64,000 bases of DNA from Cycas panzhihuaensis (Eukaryota; Cycadophyta). The notes under the pieces are model-generated. The model saw only the letters and a list, made by a program, of their open reading frames with translations. It made no database searches and was not told where the DNA came from. The position numbers and the translations under genes are program-made. This document shows positions 35,001 to 47,679 of the stretch, piece by piece (the stretch's first letter is position 1; each line of letters opens with the position of its first letter). The stretch is taken from contig CM041465.1 of assembly GCA_023213395.1 (NCBI GenBank), positions 135,353,741 to 135,417,740 on the forward strand. The letters run 5' to 3'.

Positions 35001-37458
35001 CCAAGGTTGAAATCCTTAAGGATTGATTTAGAGCCTATTTCTTAGAGTTTTTAAAGCCTATCATTTTTCCATTATTTATAGCATTTGAATGTTATTTTGT
35101 GAACCTAATTTTGTGTTATTTTAGTGACATGTTCCATATTTATTTAAAGAGATCTTTTTAAGATTTTTAAGGGCTATCTTTTTTCAAAATTTTAGGGCTA
35201 TTAATATTACTATTTTTCAATCATTTTAAGCAGCTATTTTATTACTAGTTTGAAGCTATTACAAAGCTATGTTGAAATTATTTTTGAAGCCTTTATAAAG
35301 AAATTGAAAATGGTATTTGAATTTGTTAAAATACTACTTTAAAGTTATGAAAAGGTGCTTTTCATGGCTGAAATGAAAGTTGATTATATGTCAAGTGAAA
35401 CCCTAGACTGAGGATCATCTTTCTAAGAAATGAGCCCAAATACATATAAAAAAATCATTGCGGAGGAGTTGTTCAATACACCAACATCTTCTTAATACAT
35501 TCTTCATGATTATTTTAAAGCCTCTATTGCCTATATATTAATATTAAGGTTCCACCATGGTGCACCTTGCAAGATATCACTTGTGTAGCTTCATGTTGAT
35601 ATTCAGATGCATACCTTAGAGCACGTCAAGTGGTTAAGATTTAGCAAAAGGTGTGCTAGAGATAAAAGGAGGATGAAGAGAAGAAACACTCCCTTATATG
35701 GTTACATCAGGTTAGTCACAACATAGATCATAAGGAGATGAAGGCACTACATTTCACGTAAAATACTAGGTGTTGTATTAAAATTATAGAGAGACTTTTA
35801 TAGTAGCCTACATAGTCTTGGAGAAAACATTGCATAATAGAGAGAAAGTGATAACATTACACATATTATAAATATATTAGCAACTTAGAAATATTTTAGT
35901 ATTGAAATATGTTAGAACAAAGCTAATAGTGGTGGGTCGATGGCCTAATCATGGTTACAATGGATATGGAGATGATAAATGATTTATTGTTGCCTTTGAC
36001 CTTACCAATTTTAAGACCTATGAGTGAGACATCATGTGTGATCTATTGGATAGATTCTAGTTTATCTAGAGAAGTTCTATAGTTTATTTGAAAACCAATT
36101 AGCATGTATAGTCAATAAAATTTATGGCACTACCATGCTTACAACAATTTCTCTATATATCATCGTGGAAAATGGTTACATAAAAATTTCTAAAACCCTT
36201 ATTTTTTATAGAATAAAAATGGTAAAAGTACTATACAATGGTGAAAATTCTATTATTGAATCTTGGCATTTAATCTTTGATTAAAAAAATATAAAATTTA
36301 CCATAAATTTAATTATTTTTTTATAATGCTTTCAAATTCACAGACATGAAAATTAAATTAAGTGGGTTGTGATTTTTTTAGATTTACAAAAATATATTAA
36401 ACTATATTTTATAATTTTCTAAGCCCACCCAAACCCCTAGCTTATTAACCTCTAATTACATGGAGATTACAAGTCACTGCCAATTCATCAACGAAAGGGG
36501 ATAAGCCCCTATTTTCATCCCTTTAAGGAGTTCCCTTTAGCATTTTAGTCATAACTTGAGCATATAGAGTTAGATTTTAATTTTTTAAATTGCGTTTGAT
36601 TCATAACTTAGAGATCTTTAATTTAGCAAGTCACTTGATATGTTTGGCAGCTAATTTGATGTAGATATTTTAGCCTAAAGTTTATTTATTTATTTATTTT
36701 TTCTAAACTTACTTTTTTATGCTTTTTTGGCATTTTTAGGCACATTCATTCACATATTCTTAAAAGGTTCCATATCATGTATTATCCATTATGTACCCTA
36801 AATAAGGGGGTAAATGTATAAACTATAATCTAGGCTCATTTTAGACTCTTAAGAACCCATCTCACATTAAACTTATCATTAGAGTGAGTTGTTATTTATT
36901 GTATTTAAGTCACATCTATCTTTTATGTTATATTTTATTATAATATTGGATATATAAGGTCATAAAGATAATTGAGATCCTATAGTGGCTATTATAAGCC
37001 TATAGTGGCATATGTAAAGCCCATAGAGGTGTGTTTATAAGCCTATTGAAGCATATTTAAGGCCATAGTACCCTTGTAAGGCCATAATACTATTTATTTC
37101 TAGCCATTATAGCTAAAGAGATGTTATATTATCCCATATTAGTAAGAGGTAAGACCCCTTTTTAGTTACTCTTATGCACTTCTTTATTAGCTTACTTATT
37201 GACTATGTAGGATGATGTGTTCATTATGTGAAGCTAGCTTAGCACTGATTATACCATGTATACGAAGGAACAACCTAGCTAACCATTATTCATAGTGTCT
37301 TGTTACCCATGTGATCCAACAGATTGAGTCCATTTCATATGGATGCCAATAACATTTTATGTTTATTACAATAACTTGATCTAGTAGATATTTGAAGACA
37401 AAATTTATTATTTAATATGACATTGTATATTTGATGTAATTGTTTATTATAGGAAAAA
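35001..37458 (+). other. Interior of element N, non-coding
   Basis: AT-rich with frequent stops in all frames. No Gag, Pol or envelope motif seen. Confidence 0.6.
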
Positions 37459-37816
37459 TATTAAATGTAATAATCGATTACATAATTGACTTCATTCATA
37501 CTCTTTTACTATTATTTATATTTTTATATTATAGGTCATTTTGAGTTGTGTGTCATATTGAAATATATGACAATATATAGTAGCTGATCATTAAAGGTTC
37601 TCTCACACATGTGGTGAGTTATATTATAAATATATATATTATCTTTATATAATTTAAAGTTTCACCCTTCTTCCCCCATTTCTTATATTTATTTATGTAT
37701 ACTTTATCATTCTTATGCTTATTGCTCCATTCTTTACTCACTATACTTTGTTTATTATCATATCTTAAATCTTATTTCCAACATAATTGTATCAAAGCTA
37801 CATTATAAATCCAACA
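37459..37816 (+). repeat. N 3' LTR
   Basis: Starts TATTAAATGTAATA and ends AATCCAACA, partner of 34629-34986. An AGGAAAAA purine run lies just before it. Confidence 0.85.
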
Positions 37817-37939
37817 TTCTAATAACACTTAAGGAATACCATTAAATATAAATTACTTAATGATAATTGGTCAAAATAGGTGAAGGGATTTTTAGATAGT
37901 CAATCCTAAAATGAATAAGTGAATATAGACTAATGTATA

Positions 37940-38660
37940 AGTATATGGACTATCATATTTAGATGATTGACTACTTATGTTCTAATATCAAATCTATGCT
38001 TTAAATGATGTTTTGATATGAATATTCATAATAGAGGAATCTTATAATATCATTTATGCGGGTCATCTAAGATATTAGAAGATTCTTATAACTATAAGGA
38101 AAGACTTTTTTTGGTACATTATAAAGAAGAATATAATGGATTATATTGCTTATTATTTATAATATTAATTGGTCAAAGTAGGGCATTAATACTTTATAGG
38201 ATTACTACAACCTTTGGAAAGTTTAAAATGAAAATAGAATATAATTCCAATGTATTTTATTATAGGTCTTCTAAAAAATATAAAGAAAATGCTACCATCA
38301 TGATAATAATGGACAAGCTAATGAAATTAGTATACTTCATTCCTATGTAGTTGATATATAAAGAAATTAATATAGTAGCAATTTTCATGAAGAGCATAGT
38401 ATGATAAGATGGAGTATTAAAAGTAATCATTTTAGATGAAGACACAAAGTTTATATCTAAGTTTTGGTAGGTATTATTCAAATCATTGGGGACTAAGCTA
38501 AACTTCAATATTTCTTATCATGCAGAATTAGATGAGAAAACTAAATAAGTTAACCATGAACTTGAGGATATACATGACAAAATAACCATCCAAATAGGAA
38601 GATTGCATATATTTAACAGAATTTATCTACAAGAATGGTGTTACTACTTTGAGAAAGACC
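37940..38660 (+). pseudogene. Element G integrase
   Basis: The zinc-binding N-terminal region is readable as QIYALNDVLI, then IIYAGHLRY.KILITIRKDFFW. The core follows with SSKKYKENATIMIIMDKLMKLVYFIPM, VIILDEDTKFISKFW and LGTKLNFNISYHAELDEKTK.VNHELED. These are the chromovirus integrase core blocks. The second catalytic Asp remains in LDEDTKF, while the PQTDGQTER block is heavily changed. Stops are present. Confidence 0.82.
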
Positions 38661-38934
38661 TCTAAAATTTTAGTAGATTGAATTTAAGAACTTGAAAAAG
38701 GGTTAAGAATGCATAGAAATTAAGTAATAATCTAAGTATAAATAGGATAGAGAACTTAATCCTTGGACAATAATTGAAGTCACTAAGAAGTTATAGCAAA
38801 GAGGTAGGGTTTGATGGAGGTTCACTAGAGTAGTTTGTAAGAGTGTGATAGTCACAAAGAGGAACTTCATAGGTGAATACTTCACTCAAAGTTGTATTTT
38901 ATAAGAGTTTATGATGGACTAGTATTACCAGTGA

Positions 38935-39640
38935 GGCAAAGTTATAAAGAGAATCATAGTCATTAGATCAAATACATGGTTGTATCTAGGGATGTTTGTG
39001 ATAAGTCATTTGCTACTTTGGGTTACTAAGAGAAATGTTGGAGATTAAAGCAAGTTTATGAAGGAAGAGTTGATGAAAAGAACTAAGGCTATTAGATTGA
39101 GGTACAAATATTGCCATTTGAGGAGTTTCATGACTAGGCCTTCTGCTTAATTATGACAATAAGAAGCACATAAGTAAATAAGGGCAATGTCCCTAAATCA
39201 TAAGTTTATGAAGGGACAAGTTTAGAAAGGAAAAGTTAATGGATATAATTAGAGTTATTAGATTAGTATATATATGGAGGCATTTGGCAAATTTCATAGT
39301 TAGTGCTTCAGAAAAATGTGTCCTCATTAGAGAAAGGTACCAAGAACTCTAAAGACATGAAATGAATATTTGTGAGAAAGTAAGATATGAGGAGGATCAT
39401 GACTATTGATCACCAAACATGTGGTCATATTTGAATATGATTTCAATAGAGCCTTTCACTTATTTAGAGTAGTAGAGGAAAGGTTGGAGGTTAGAGGAAG
39501 TTAAAAGTAGATAAGGCATAATATGAATACAGTTGTTAGATTAGTGTATATGTGGAATCATCTAGAGGGTTTAACAACTTGTCTCTTTACTTGATCATGA
39601 AAATAAGGGATATATGGTAGATTAGGATAAGTCATGAAGT
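38935..39640 (+). repeat. Divergent tandem repeat (about 450-bp unit)
   Basis: The block at 38935-39190 recurs at about 39383-39640, with a partial intermediate copy near 39225. Shared cores include 'ttagattag.gtatatgtgga', 'catgattag'-type and 'aataaggg' segments. Similarity is low and judged by eye. It may be 3' untranslated sequence of G. Confidence 0.35.
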
Positions 39641-40218
39641 AACTATTTATAAGGAGAATTAATAATAGGAAGAATAATTTATGGCCATTTAATAGTGGCC
39701 ATGTATCGCCATATAAAGCACTTTGTGCATGATGAGTTTTTAAGCTCAACAAAAGTCAATGTTGATTAGAACTTATAGATATCAATGAGGGGTCAATTCA
39801 TAAAGAGTTTAAAAAGTTCTAAAATACTTCACCATTCATAACTTTACTAAATAATAATAATTATAAAGGGTCTACCTAAGACTCAACATTTAGAAAAATT
39901 TGAAGATGTAAAACATTCCATTAATATTCAAAGCAAATAAGAGCTACTAATGAGTAGATGGCTAGAATTAAGCCTTACGAGTGGAGAATAAGGGTCTAAC
40001 TAATATGTACATAACTAGTTAGCTAGTCAACTCTTAAAGACCTAATATTTAGGGAGTTAGATTAGTTGATAAGATCTAAAACTTCTATAACCAAGTTGCA
40101 TTCCAACTTAGAGGTGGTAGATTCACTACTAATACTCTAGTTTAAAAAATAAATGGTGATAATAAAAGAAGGATTGCCAATGAGTGGTTAGATTTAATAC
40201 ATCAAGTGTTGAAGTTAA

Positions 40219-40546
40219 TGTTCATCACCCCACTCCCACCTTTCACACATGTGAGTGCACACATATTAAGGTAAGTCAGGTAAGGTTAAGTTAATTTGAG
40301 TTAAGTTGTTAAGTTATGTAATATCTTATTATTGTTTGAATTTTAGGGGTTGAGGAGTTTCCCTCCTCCCCCAAACTATATATTTAGAGGGGTGTGCAAC
40401 CTTGGTGTCTTTAGACACTACCTATATTAGAAATTTTCTATGTACTTACTCAAAGATAGATTGAATACAAAGGTTTATGTGTTTATACAACAATGTTTTG
40501 ACTATTTGATTATGCTTTACTTTGTCTCCATCATTGTACAATCCTT
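40219..40546 (+). repeat. Candidate LTR followed by primer site
   Basis: It starts TGTTCATCACC and ends CTTCA, then TT and TGGTATCAGAG (40549-40559), an initiator Met-tRNA primer-site match. A pyrimidine-rich, TATA-containing middle supports an LTR. No partner copy is found in the window, so the left end is uncertain. Confidence 0.45.
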
Positions 40547-40562
40547 CATTTGGTATCAGAGT

Positions 40563-42030
40563 TTCTTTAGCTCATTCATATGGTATCACATCATAGATTC
40601 TATGTACATTGGCTCAGATTTTTGGCCTATTAAAGTTTTGTTTGAGAAGAAAGAAGATTCATTAGCATATGAAGTAGATCTACTCATGTTAAGCTAAATA
40701 TTGGTTATATTCATTTTCTGTAAAGTTTTTTAGTAGTTTCTTGTATTATTTTTCATATTCTTGATTTATACTTATAAAATAACCCATATTTTTCATAGTT
40801 CTATGTAGGGATCACAACTACAATAAGTAAATATTCAAGATTTCATCACTATATAAAGTTTTTATTAACAAGTTCTGCATATTTTATTAAATATTTGACC
40901 ATTTTTGGTATATTTGGTCCATTTATTCAATATTATTTTTTTTCAAATATATGCAATATTTGGTGTATATCTAGCCTAACAAGTTTCTTAGAGAAGTTAT
41001 ACTATAAGTCCGATTATCTATTCACCATTTTTCAAGGTTTTAAAAGGTTTCTTAACTTCAAAAAGCTAGTGCGATCTCTACACTACACGAAATTACAACT
41101 AGTGACTACTCATTTCAATTGTAGTTGAGTCAGCTACGCAGTGAAGGAAACGACACCTCATATCATCCACTCTAAGTGGAGATATTCTCCTTAGACCATT
41201 AGGTACTCTCATTAGCTACTCAAACCCCACTGCCTTTCTTATAGTTGTTCTCTCTAAGTTATTTATCACTTTTTTTAAAATTTTTTAAAGATTAGTAGGT
41301 GCCCAGACCCTACACCCATGTTGGAATAGATTTGGCATTTGTTCTACCCTTCATGAGGCCATATGACTTCACCTTCCACTATTTCTCATTTTTTCTACAT
41401 ATTAAAATCATTTTCTTGAAGAGTTTCTCCTCGAATCCACTCACAGATCGTTATCACCAATCCTACACCTCCCTTTTGATCATTTTTTGATCAATTCCCA
41501 AACTTCTTTCATTATTTTTTAATCAGATTTCTTTGCCTGTAGCTTGTCTACATTCTCGTCATCGGCCCGTCTCTCTCATTTTATCATGCTATTTTTCATA
41601 AAAATAAATATATTTTTTAATATGTGAGTTATTGAATCAATTGGACACTTGGTGTAGAAGTAATTTTGATCTGGTTTGATAGAAAAAATCTAAATTTCTT
41701 TAAGGTTTTTTAGCTCTGTTTATCATGCTAATCGATTACTACACACCTCTATTTGATCCTTTTATAGATAAAAATTATATTTTTTTAAAGTGTTTTTTGA
41801 TCGATTTATATCTTTGATTGTCTGTAAGCCTCTTCTTATTGACTTTGATAAGGTTTTGAAGTGATTTAATCAATTTCTAAATTGTAATCTCACCTCATCC
41901 TGTATGTTGGTACAGAATCTACTCTCTCGAATGTTTTGGAAAAATAAACCTCGCTAGAATATTTACCAGTGAGCTTCCTTGGAGTCTATTAGAAAGTATT
42001 CAGATCACCATCTGGGTAAATGTAAATCCT
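40563..42030. other. AT-rich stretch, nothing recognised
   Basis: No domain, RNA gene or repeat pair seen between the candidate LTR and the GRP94 fragment. Confidence 0.5.
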
Positions 42031-42035
42031 AAATC

Positions 42036-42209
42036 TTTGCTTGCCCAGAGATAAATAGGGAAATTGATGAATTGAGAATATTTTCTTACCAGCTCTTTCA
42101 ATTTATCTTCCTATAAATACTCACTGGCTTCATCTTTCAGGTGCACTCTTATCTCTGTACCATGTCCAAGTGGCTTGTTCTTAGTATCTTCTACCACTAC
42201 GAAAGCCCC
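42036..42209 (-). pseudogene. Endoplasmin/GRP94 (ER HSP90) gene fragment
   Basis: The minus-strand frame gives 58 codons. They include VEDTKNKPLGHGTEIRVHLK, then [15 protein letters not shown] and [16 protein letters not shown]. This is the end of the N-terminal ATPase domain of HSP90 proteins. The 'SEDT...[40 protein letters not shown]' pattern is specifically like the ER-lumen form. One stop (TAG) interrupts it. The frame ends at WASK, just before the usual charged linker. It is the only cellular gene piece in the window, either a capture by a mobile element or a relic exon. Confidence 0.82.
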
Positions 42210-42882
42210 ATAGCACCAATCCCTTCTTCCACCTTAGGCAGGCTCACTTTGTCATTAGGGGAGCTAACTTCCTCAACATTAACTTGGGAATGAAGAGTGT
42301 AATGGGGTAGAAGTGCAAGTCTAAGCAAGAGGAACAATAGCACCATAATAGTCGATCTCATCCTTGAAAATCTCAGTCACAACCCCCCCAATCTAAAGAG
42401 AGTATTCTATCGAGGAATACCCCAATTTGACTTATATATATAGATGTACACAGTAGACACTATAAGCCTTTACTATTTTTTTTTCTTTTCTTTTTTCCTA
42501 ATAAATGAGTGTATTTGAGAAGCTTGGATTCACAAGGAAAAACTTTAACTCAGGAAGATACAAATCTTTGGAAATCTAATATGGCATCCACGTAATCACA
42601 GGTTGAGGGTCTCCCTTTAAAAGTCTTCTGTAGGTTTACCAAGGTTTTTAAATCATATGTAAGAGGATCATATGTATATTGAGATAGTTGTGATTTTGCA
42701 TTATTCTATTAACAAAAGGTAAAACAGAGCTTCCACCACCTCAAATCCAACCTAATTTGGTTAAATAACATTGCTGCTTTCACATATTTAAAGCTGCTTC
42801 TTTGAGCCTCGCCTATTTTTCATTTTTTCGGTGATGGTGACAACGTATTTTAATACACATACACACACACACATATATATCT
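42210..42882. other. Sequence next to the GRP94 fragment, nothing recognised
   Basis: No further HSP90 coding sequence is seen upstream of the fragment (minus strand). A short CA repeat lies at 42856-42875. Confidence 0.5.
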
Positions 42883-42996
42883 GAGGGGACATATGATTGG
42901 GGGCTTACCACAAAGTAGGCTAATGCCTTATTACAAAAGGTTTTCAAAAAAATATGTAATTAAAATTGATTAAAAATCAAACTTTATTAAAGATCA

Positions 42997-43072
<76 letters not shown>

Positions 43073-43169
43073 TGATCTTTAATAAAGTTTAATTATATAT
43101 TATTTTGAAAACCATTTGTAATAAGGCATTAGCCCCCTTTGTGGTAAGCCTCAGTCATATGTTCCCTCC
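42883..43169. mobile_element. MITE-like foldback element
   Basis: Two arms of about 110-120 bp are inverted copies. Both read inward from GAGGG(G)ACATATGA through 'cttaccacaaag', 'taatgccttattac' and 'tttattaaagatcaaataaa' to a TA-repeat core (about 43005-43063). The left arm carries an extra 16-bp self-complementary insert near 42965. No coding capacity. A target duplication is not clear. Confidence 0.8.
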
Positions 43170-44557
43170 ATGTGACCTTTTAGCTATTCATTAAAAGGGG
43201 TTTTTTAACTTTATAAAAATTTTCCTTTTATTTTTTTTAAATATTCCTTAAAACATAGGGTACCTGGCTAATTTCTTCAATATCTCCTCACCGAGGTATT
43301 AGTTTCTAACGAAACCTATCCTGTTGAGTCTAAACTTTTCTAAGGTATAATATAGACTAGTTATTTGCTATATTTGGAGTTGATTTGACCTGTTTCTAAT
43401 TAGTTTAAGTCAATCTTTTTTAAAAAAGACCTTTTTTAGCTTATTAACATAAAAAGTACTTGCAACTATTTTTATTATAACTTTTTTGGTACACATTAGA
43501 ATTCAGTTTTGTTAGTTTCATTGGCAAGCTGACTCACTCCTCTTTGAACTGACATAGTTATTTATAAGTTTTAAGTTATTCTTACAGACTTTCAAAGCCC
43601 TCAAAGTTGAGACACATAACATCTTTCAATTTGTTATTATTGCATATTTTTATACATTATTTCTCAAGTTTTTCAACTGAAAAATATATTAAGTAGCTCT
43701 TTAAACTATATTCGATCATTTTACATTGTTTTATAAGTTTTTTTCTAGCATTTCATAATATTTTAATCCCCAGGATCCCGTTAAGCCTAAAAAAGAGGAC
43801 TACAACTTTTGTACATGAAAATCTTGGCTTGTAGGAACCTATTCTCAAAACAGTCAATTCCGTTGACTAGATATTTCATTGATCTTCAAATTGGTATAAT
43901 TTCACCTTAATTTAACATTGCTTAGTATAACTTTGAAGCTACTCAACTTGAGCATTTAAGATATCCCAATAGGCTTATCTTCTAAACCTTTTTTAAAGAA
44001 GTTCTTATTTTATTTCTTATTGATCACTTATGATATATGTTTGAGGCTTTCATTTGATTTTCATATAGCTTCTTTTAAGCTAATTTATAGCAGAAATTAC
44101 TCATATACATCTAAAGCAAGTGACAAGCCAAGTGGTCTTGCAACATAAAATGGGTACAATTTATTTTTCTTTAAGTTTCTTCTTCATATTTTAGAGTGAA
44201 AATATACATATATATTTCAAATTTTTAGCATTATATATATCTTCATCAAGATAAAAAGATTTTTTACAATGAAAAGAAAGTCATTTTCTTGCTTAAGTTT
44301 ATGTTTATTCATTTGAAAAATCAATAGCTTAAGAATTCTTTATTTTTCATCATCAAAGCTTTATTTTAGATTTGTATAGTTAAAAGAATCTTAGTTACAT
44401 TCAAACTTTTCTCATATATTCATTATATTTCAAAGCTTATATGGAATTATACCATATAAGGTTGTCAATTATTCTAAATGTATACACTTACTGAAAGCAT
44501 TTTTTTTTCAAATATTGAAAATATCATTTACTCATTACACTTATAAAAGTTGCATCT
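43170..44557. other. AT-rich stretch, nothing recognised
   Basis: Only short chance frames; no repeat pair seen. Confidence 0.5.
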
Positions 44558-46652
44558 AATGGTGGATACTCGCCTACGGGATAATCACTATGCTTGGTAG
44601 GAGTAATGGTGGTCAATGATGATATCGAAAGTGTGGGCAAAAACCTACAAGCAAAGAAAGTACCACATAGGGCGCCCCATGCACTGGAGCGCGAGTTCGG
44701 GACCTGCGGATGGCACCCAACTACCTTAAAGTAGCCCTCAATCTGAAGAGAGAATGCATACAGGGGGGGTAGCCTAGATAGACTCAAGAGGAAGGTCCTC
44801 CCACCCTTGGATGGCCGAAAGGGAAGAAGAGAAATCCTCAAAGGTTTCCCTATGGTGAAGGGAAATGGACATGGATAAGGTAGGTAAAAGCCTATGATGT
44901 AACTAGGTCTCTCTTGGTTATTTGGTCAAGGTAAATAAGACCAAGAGAGAGGGAGAAAGAGAGGCACTCAAGCCAAGTTTTCCTTTAGCGACTCAAGGAG
45001 CAAAATGGAAAAGGAAAAGGGAACAAAGTGTTACATATGCAAGTAAGTGATACTAAATAGAATAAACCAAAGAGGGTATGTTAGGTTTTGTAGGGAAAGG
45101 AAGGGGAAGAGGGGGGTTCCTATAATGTCCTTTTCCTATATGAGTTACACATATGACATGCAAGCATACAAATGCAAATAGACAACACCATTTACCTTTT
45201 CACTTTCATTTGATCTACTTAGCTAGAGCATAGATTCTAAATAAAAGTGAAAGGAGAAATAGGAGGTGGGGGGTCAAAAGAAAGATGTGCATACCTGGGA
45301 GGTGTAGGAGCCGACAGGAGACCTTACCCACACGTAACGTACATCCTCATGCTAATCAGTGGATGTATAACCAAGTTTGATGTGAACGAAGGTGGCTTCC
45401 TTACCTTCCCCTTTATGAAAAGAAAGCGGAATGAAAGGAAGTAAATAAAGCAAAGGGAAAAGACAGTAGGTCTTACCTGGATCTGCATGTTTTATACCTT
45501 TGTGAGAAAGCACCATACCAACCTGCATATACAAGGGCTTATCCCATCCAAGAAGGGGTTACAAAAGAAAAGCTATATATATGCAAGTATATGTGTAATA
45601 TATGTGTTAAAACGTTAGGAAAATAACTACTGCAAAAAAGCTCCAAAATCCTCTCTCAAGCAAACATGTACATCAAGTAAGACGGAGTGAAGGGAAGCCT
45701 CAGGATGGCTAACCCTCTACTGGGTTCTCCACACAACCCACTAGCATAGCAAGACAAGGGTAGAAGATAACTTATGATAGCCAAGAAGTACAAGGATAAA
45801 AGTGATAAAGTGTTGGAGGGACGTCAAGGTGCTGAGTTGCTATGGGTAGCAATCTAGTGTACAAACCCTTACCAATGTTCTCAAGGGGTACCCAATGGTA
45901 TTAAGGACATAATGGAGGTCCAAATAGAAGGCATGCAGGCCTGGAATTAGTGCAACAAGGGGCTGCATATGCTGATGATCTAGCGTAGGCCTAAGGCTCA
46001 CCTACTCCTAATTAACCCAAGAGAAACATGGAGCAAGAGAAGAAAAGATGGGAAGGAGATTATCCTTGGAGAGTAGGACTAAGTGGGGGCTACCCCTACC
46101 TTGCTCTCTTCACCCAACCTTTGTGGTTCTTCTCCTACTGCTCCCTTAAGGAAAACTAGCAGAGGGAAGGTGGAGACCCAGAAGCAATAAGCCAAACTCA
46201 ATGAGGACGAGTTTTGCTATAATCAAACCTAAAGAAAGCCAGAAAACAAATCAAGAAATGGGTCTAACATAAAGATAACATACCATAAATCATAAGAAAA
46301 TGATTTGGAGGACCTGCTAGGCTGATATAGGGCAGGTCTATCCCTACAACCAGTGGAGAAGAGGATTCCTATAAGGTTTTGCAGGAGATATCCCAAGAGA
46401 CAACTGAAGGAGATGCTTGCTAGGGCGAGTTGGAGAAGAACAACAACAAACTTGCTTGATAATGGTTAGAGAGAAGCTTCCCACCATGGAGGAAGGTTGC
46501 TGCAGGCAGATCCTGGCTTGAAGTTATAGGAAATGTAGGCCTACAAATGCACCTGTAGAAGGAAGAGAGAAGGAATAGAAATTGCAGCAGGAAACAGTTG
46601 TGTTCAAGAGCCAAAAATGATTTAAGAGAGGTAAAATGATGAGGGTTTTAAG

Positions 46653-46659
46653 ATTTATA
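46653..46659 (-). promoter_or_regulatory. LTR TATA box (T3)
   Basis: TATAAAT on the minus strand in the context GGGTATAAATC, aligned with both T1 LTRs. Confidence 0.6.
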
Positions 46660-46720
46660 CCCATCCTAGCTCTAAACAAGTGAATAGGGTGCGAATAGGG
46701 ATGAGGTGGATGTGAGGCCA

Positions 46721-46850
46721 CATGGCGATTCCATGGGAAATGCGAGAATTACCACGGCAGTTTTTAAAAATAACTTATAATAGTCACACCGTGGTAAACT
46801 TCATGGTACCGCGGTAGACTTCACGGTACTACTAAGTTTATAGCGGTGCG
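46721..46850. promoter_or_regulatory. Hairpin pair in T3 LTR, enlarged palindrome
   Basis: CATGGCGATTC (46721-46731) pairs with GAATTACCACG (46746-46756) at 8 of 11 positions. Next to it, CACACCG and CGGTGCG (46785-46850) flank GGTAAACTT and AAGTTTAT. The centre is longer than in T1 because a GGTACC..GACTTCACGGTAC segment looks duplicated. Confidence 0.75.
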
Positions 46851-47679
46851 GTACCAGAGAGCCAGAATGGCAAAAATCTAGATTCTGGGAGTCTTAGGAG
46901 GTGATGTGGCGGGGCACAGGAGGGTTGGCCCTCCCTGCAGGTGGCTGAGATAGTCCAATAGGCATGTAGACAAAGGCAAGAAGAGCATCAATGGCCAAAG
47001 GTCCCGGAAACAAGGTGCTAGGAGCTTAAAGTCAAGGCGTGAACGGGTCATACAAATCGAAAGAAGCTCGAGGCAGTGTGGAGACAACACAGAGGGTCAT
47101 AAAGTACCATGGGGATGCCTAACTTGTGGAAAGGTAGCTCCTACTGGGTTGTCATAGGCTCACAATATGACAGGTAGCATGACTAGGCAACAAATGCAAA
47201 GTGATCATACAAATGAAACAAGCAGTCATGCAATGAGGCAATACTTCTATCAACCTTTCTAAAGAAATATTACAAGTGAAAAGGAATAAGCATACCTAAG
47301 CCTACCTGAGTTGACTTGTCTGTATCAATTCTCAGTAACTAGGAAACATCGCTTATAGCGTGAAAGCCTCGCTCGAGCGCGATGCAATGGCGAATGCTGG
47401 TAACAAAACTGTCATTAGCACATGTGTATGTATATATATAAATCATGATCATAGCAAGTGTCAAGGGTGCTAGCGAGTGTCATGGCAAAATGCATGGATA
47501 TGAGGACAGGGGTGGAGACAACATAGGGGTTGCCTATATTCCACTCGAGAATCGACTGGAAGCTAAGAAGGATGAGGGGATTACCCCCATCGTGAAAATG
47601 CAAAGAGATGTGCATGAGGAAGTCATGTAGAAGAAATAAATGAGCAAACCTAGTAGTCGCCATTGTTTAACCTCATTAG

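Larger units (their letters stand above)
34629..37816 (+). mobile_element. Non-autonomous LTR element N, nested in G
   Basis: Two LTRs of equal length (358 bp; 34629-34986 and 37459-37816) share their whole sequence, with a primer site TGGTATCAAAGC at 34989-35000. The 2.47-kb interior has no recognisable gag or pol. G's RNase H ends before it and G's integrase zinc-finger region begins after it, so it sits inside G pol. No clear 5-bp duplication is seen (TGCCT and TTCTA). Both LTR starts have TG changed to TA. Confidence 0.82.
44563..47348 (-). repeat. T3 3' LTR
   Basis: On the minus strand it begins TGTTTCCTAG at 47348 and ends GAGTATCCA at 44563. It aligns with both T1 LTRs, including the palindrome region, the TATA box (46653-46659) and the GA-rich tract at about 44945. 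Confidence 0.85.

Noticed and set aside
40440-41490. Short ORFs of 60-85 codons in AT-rich sequence
   Set aside because: No motif, no codon bias seen; expected by chance.
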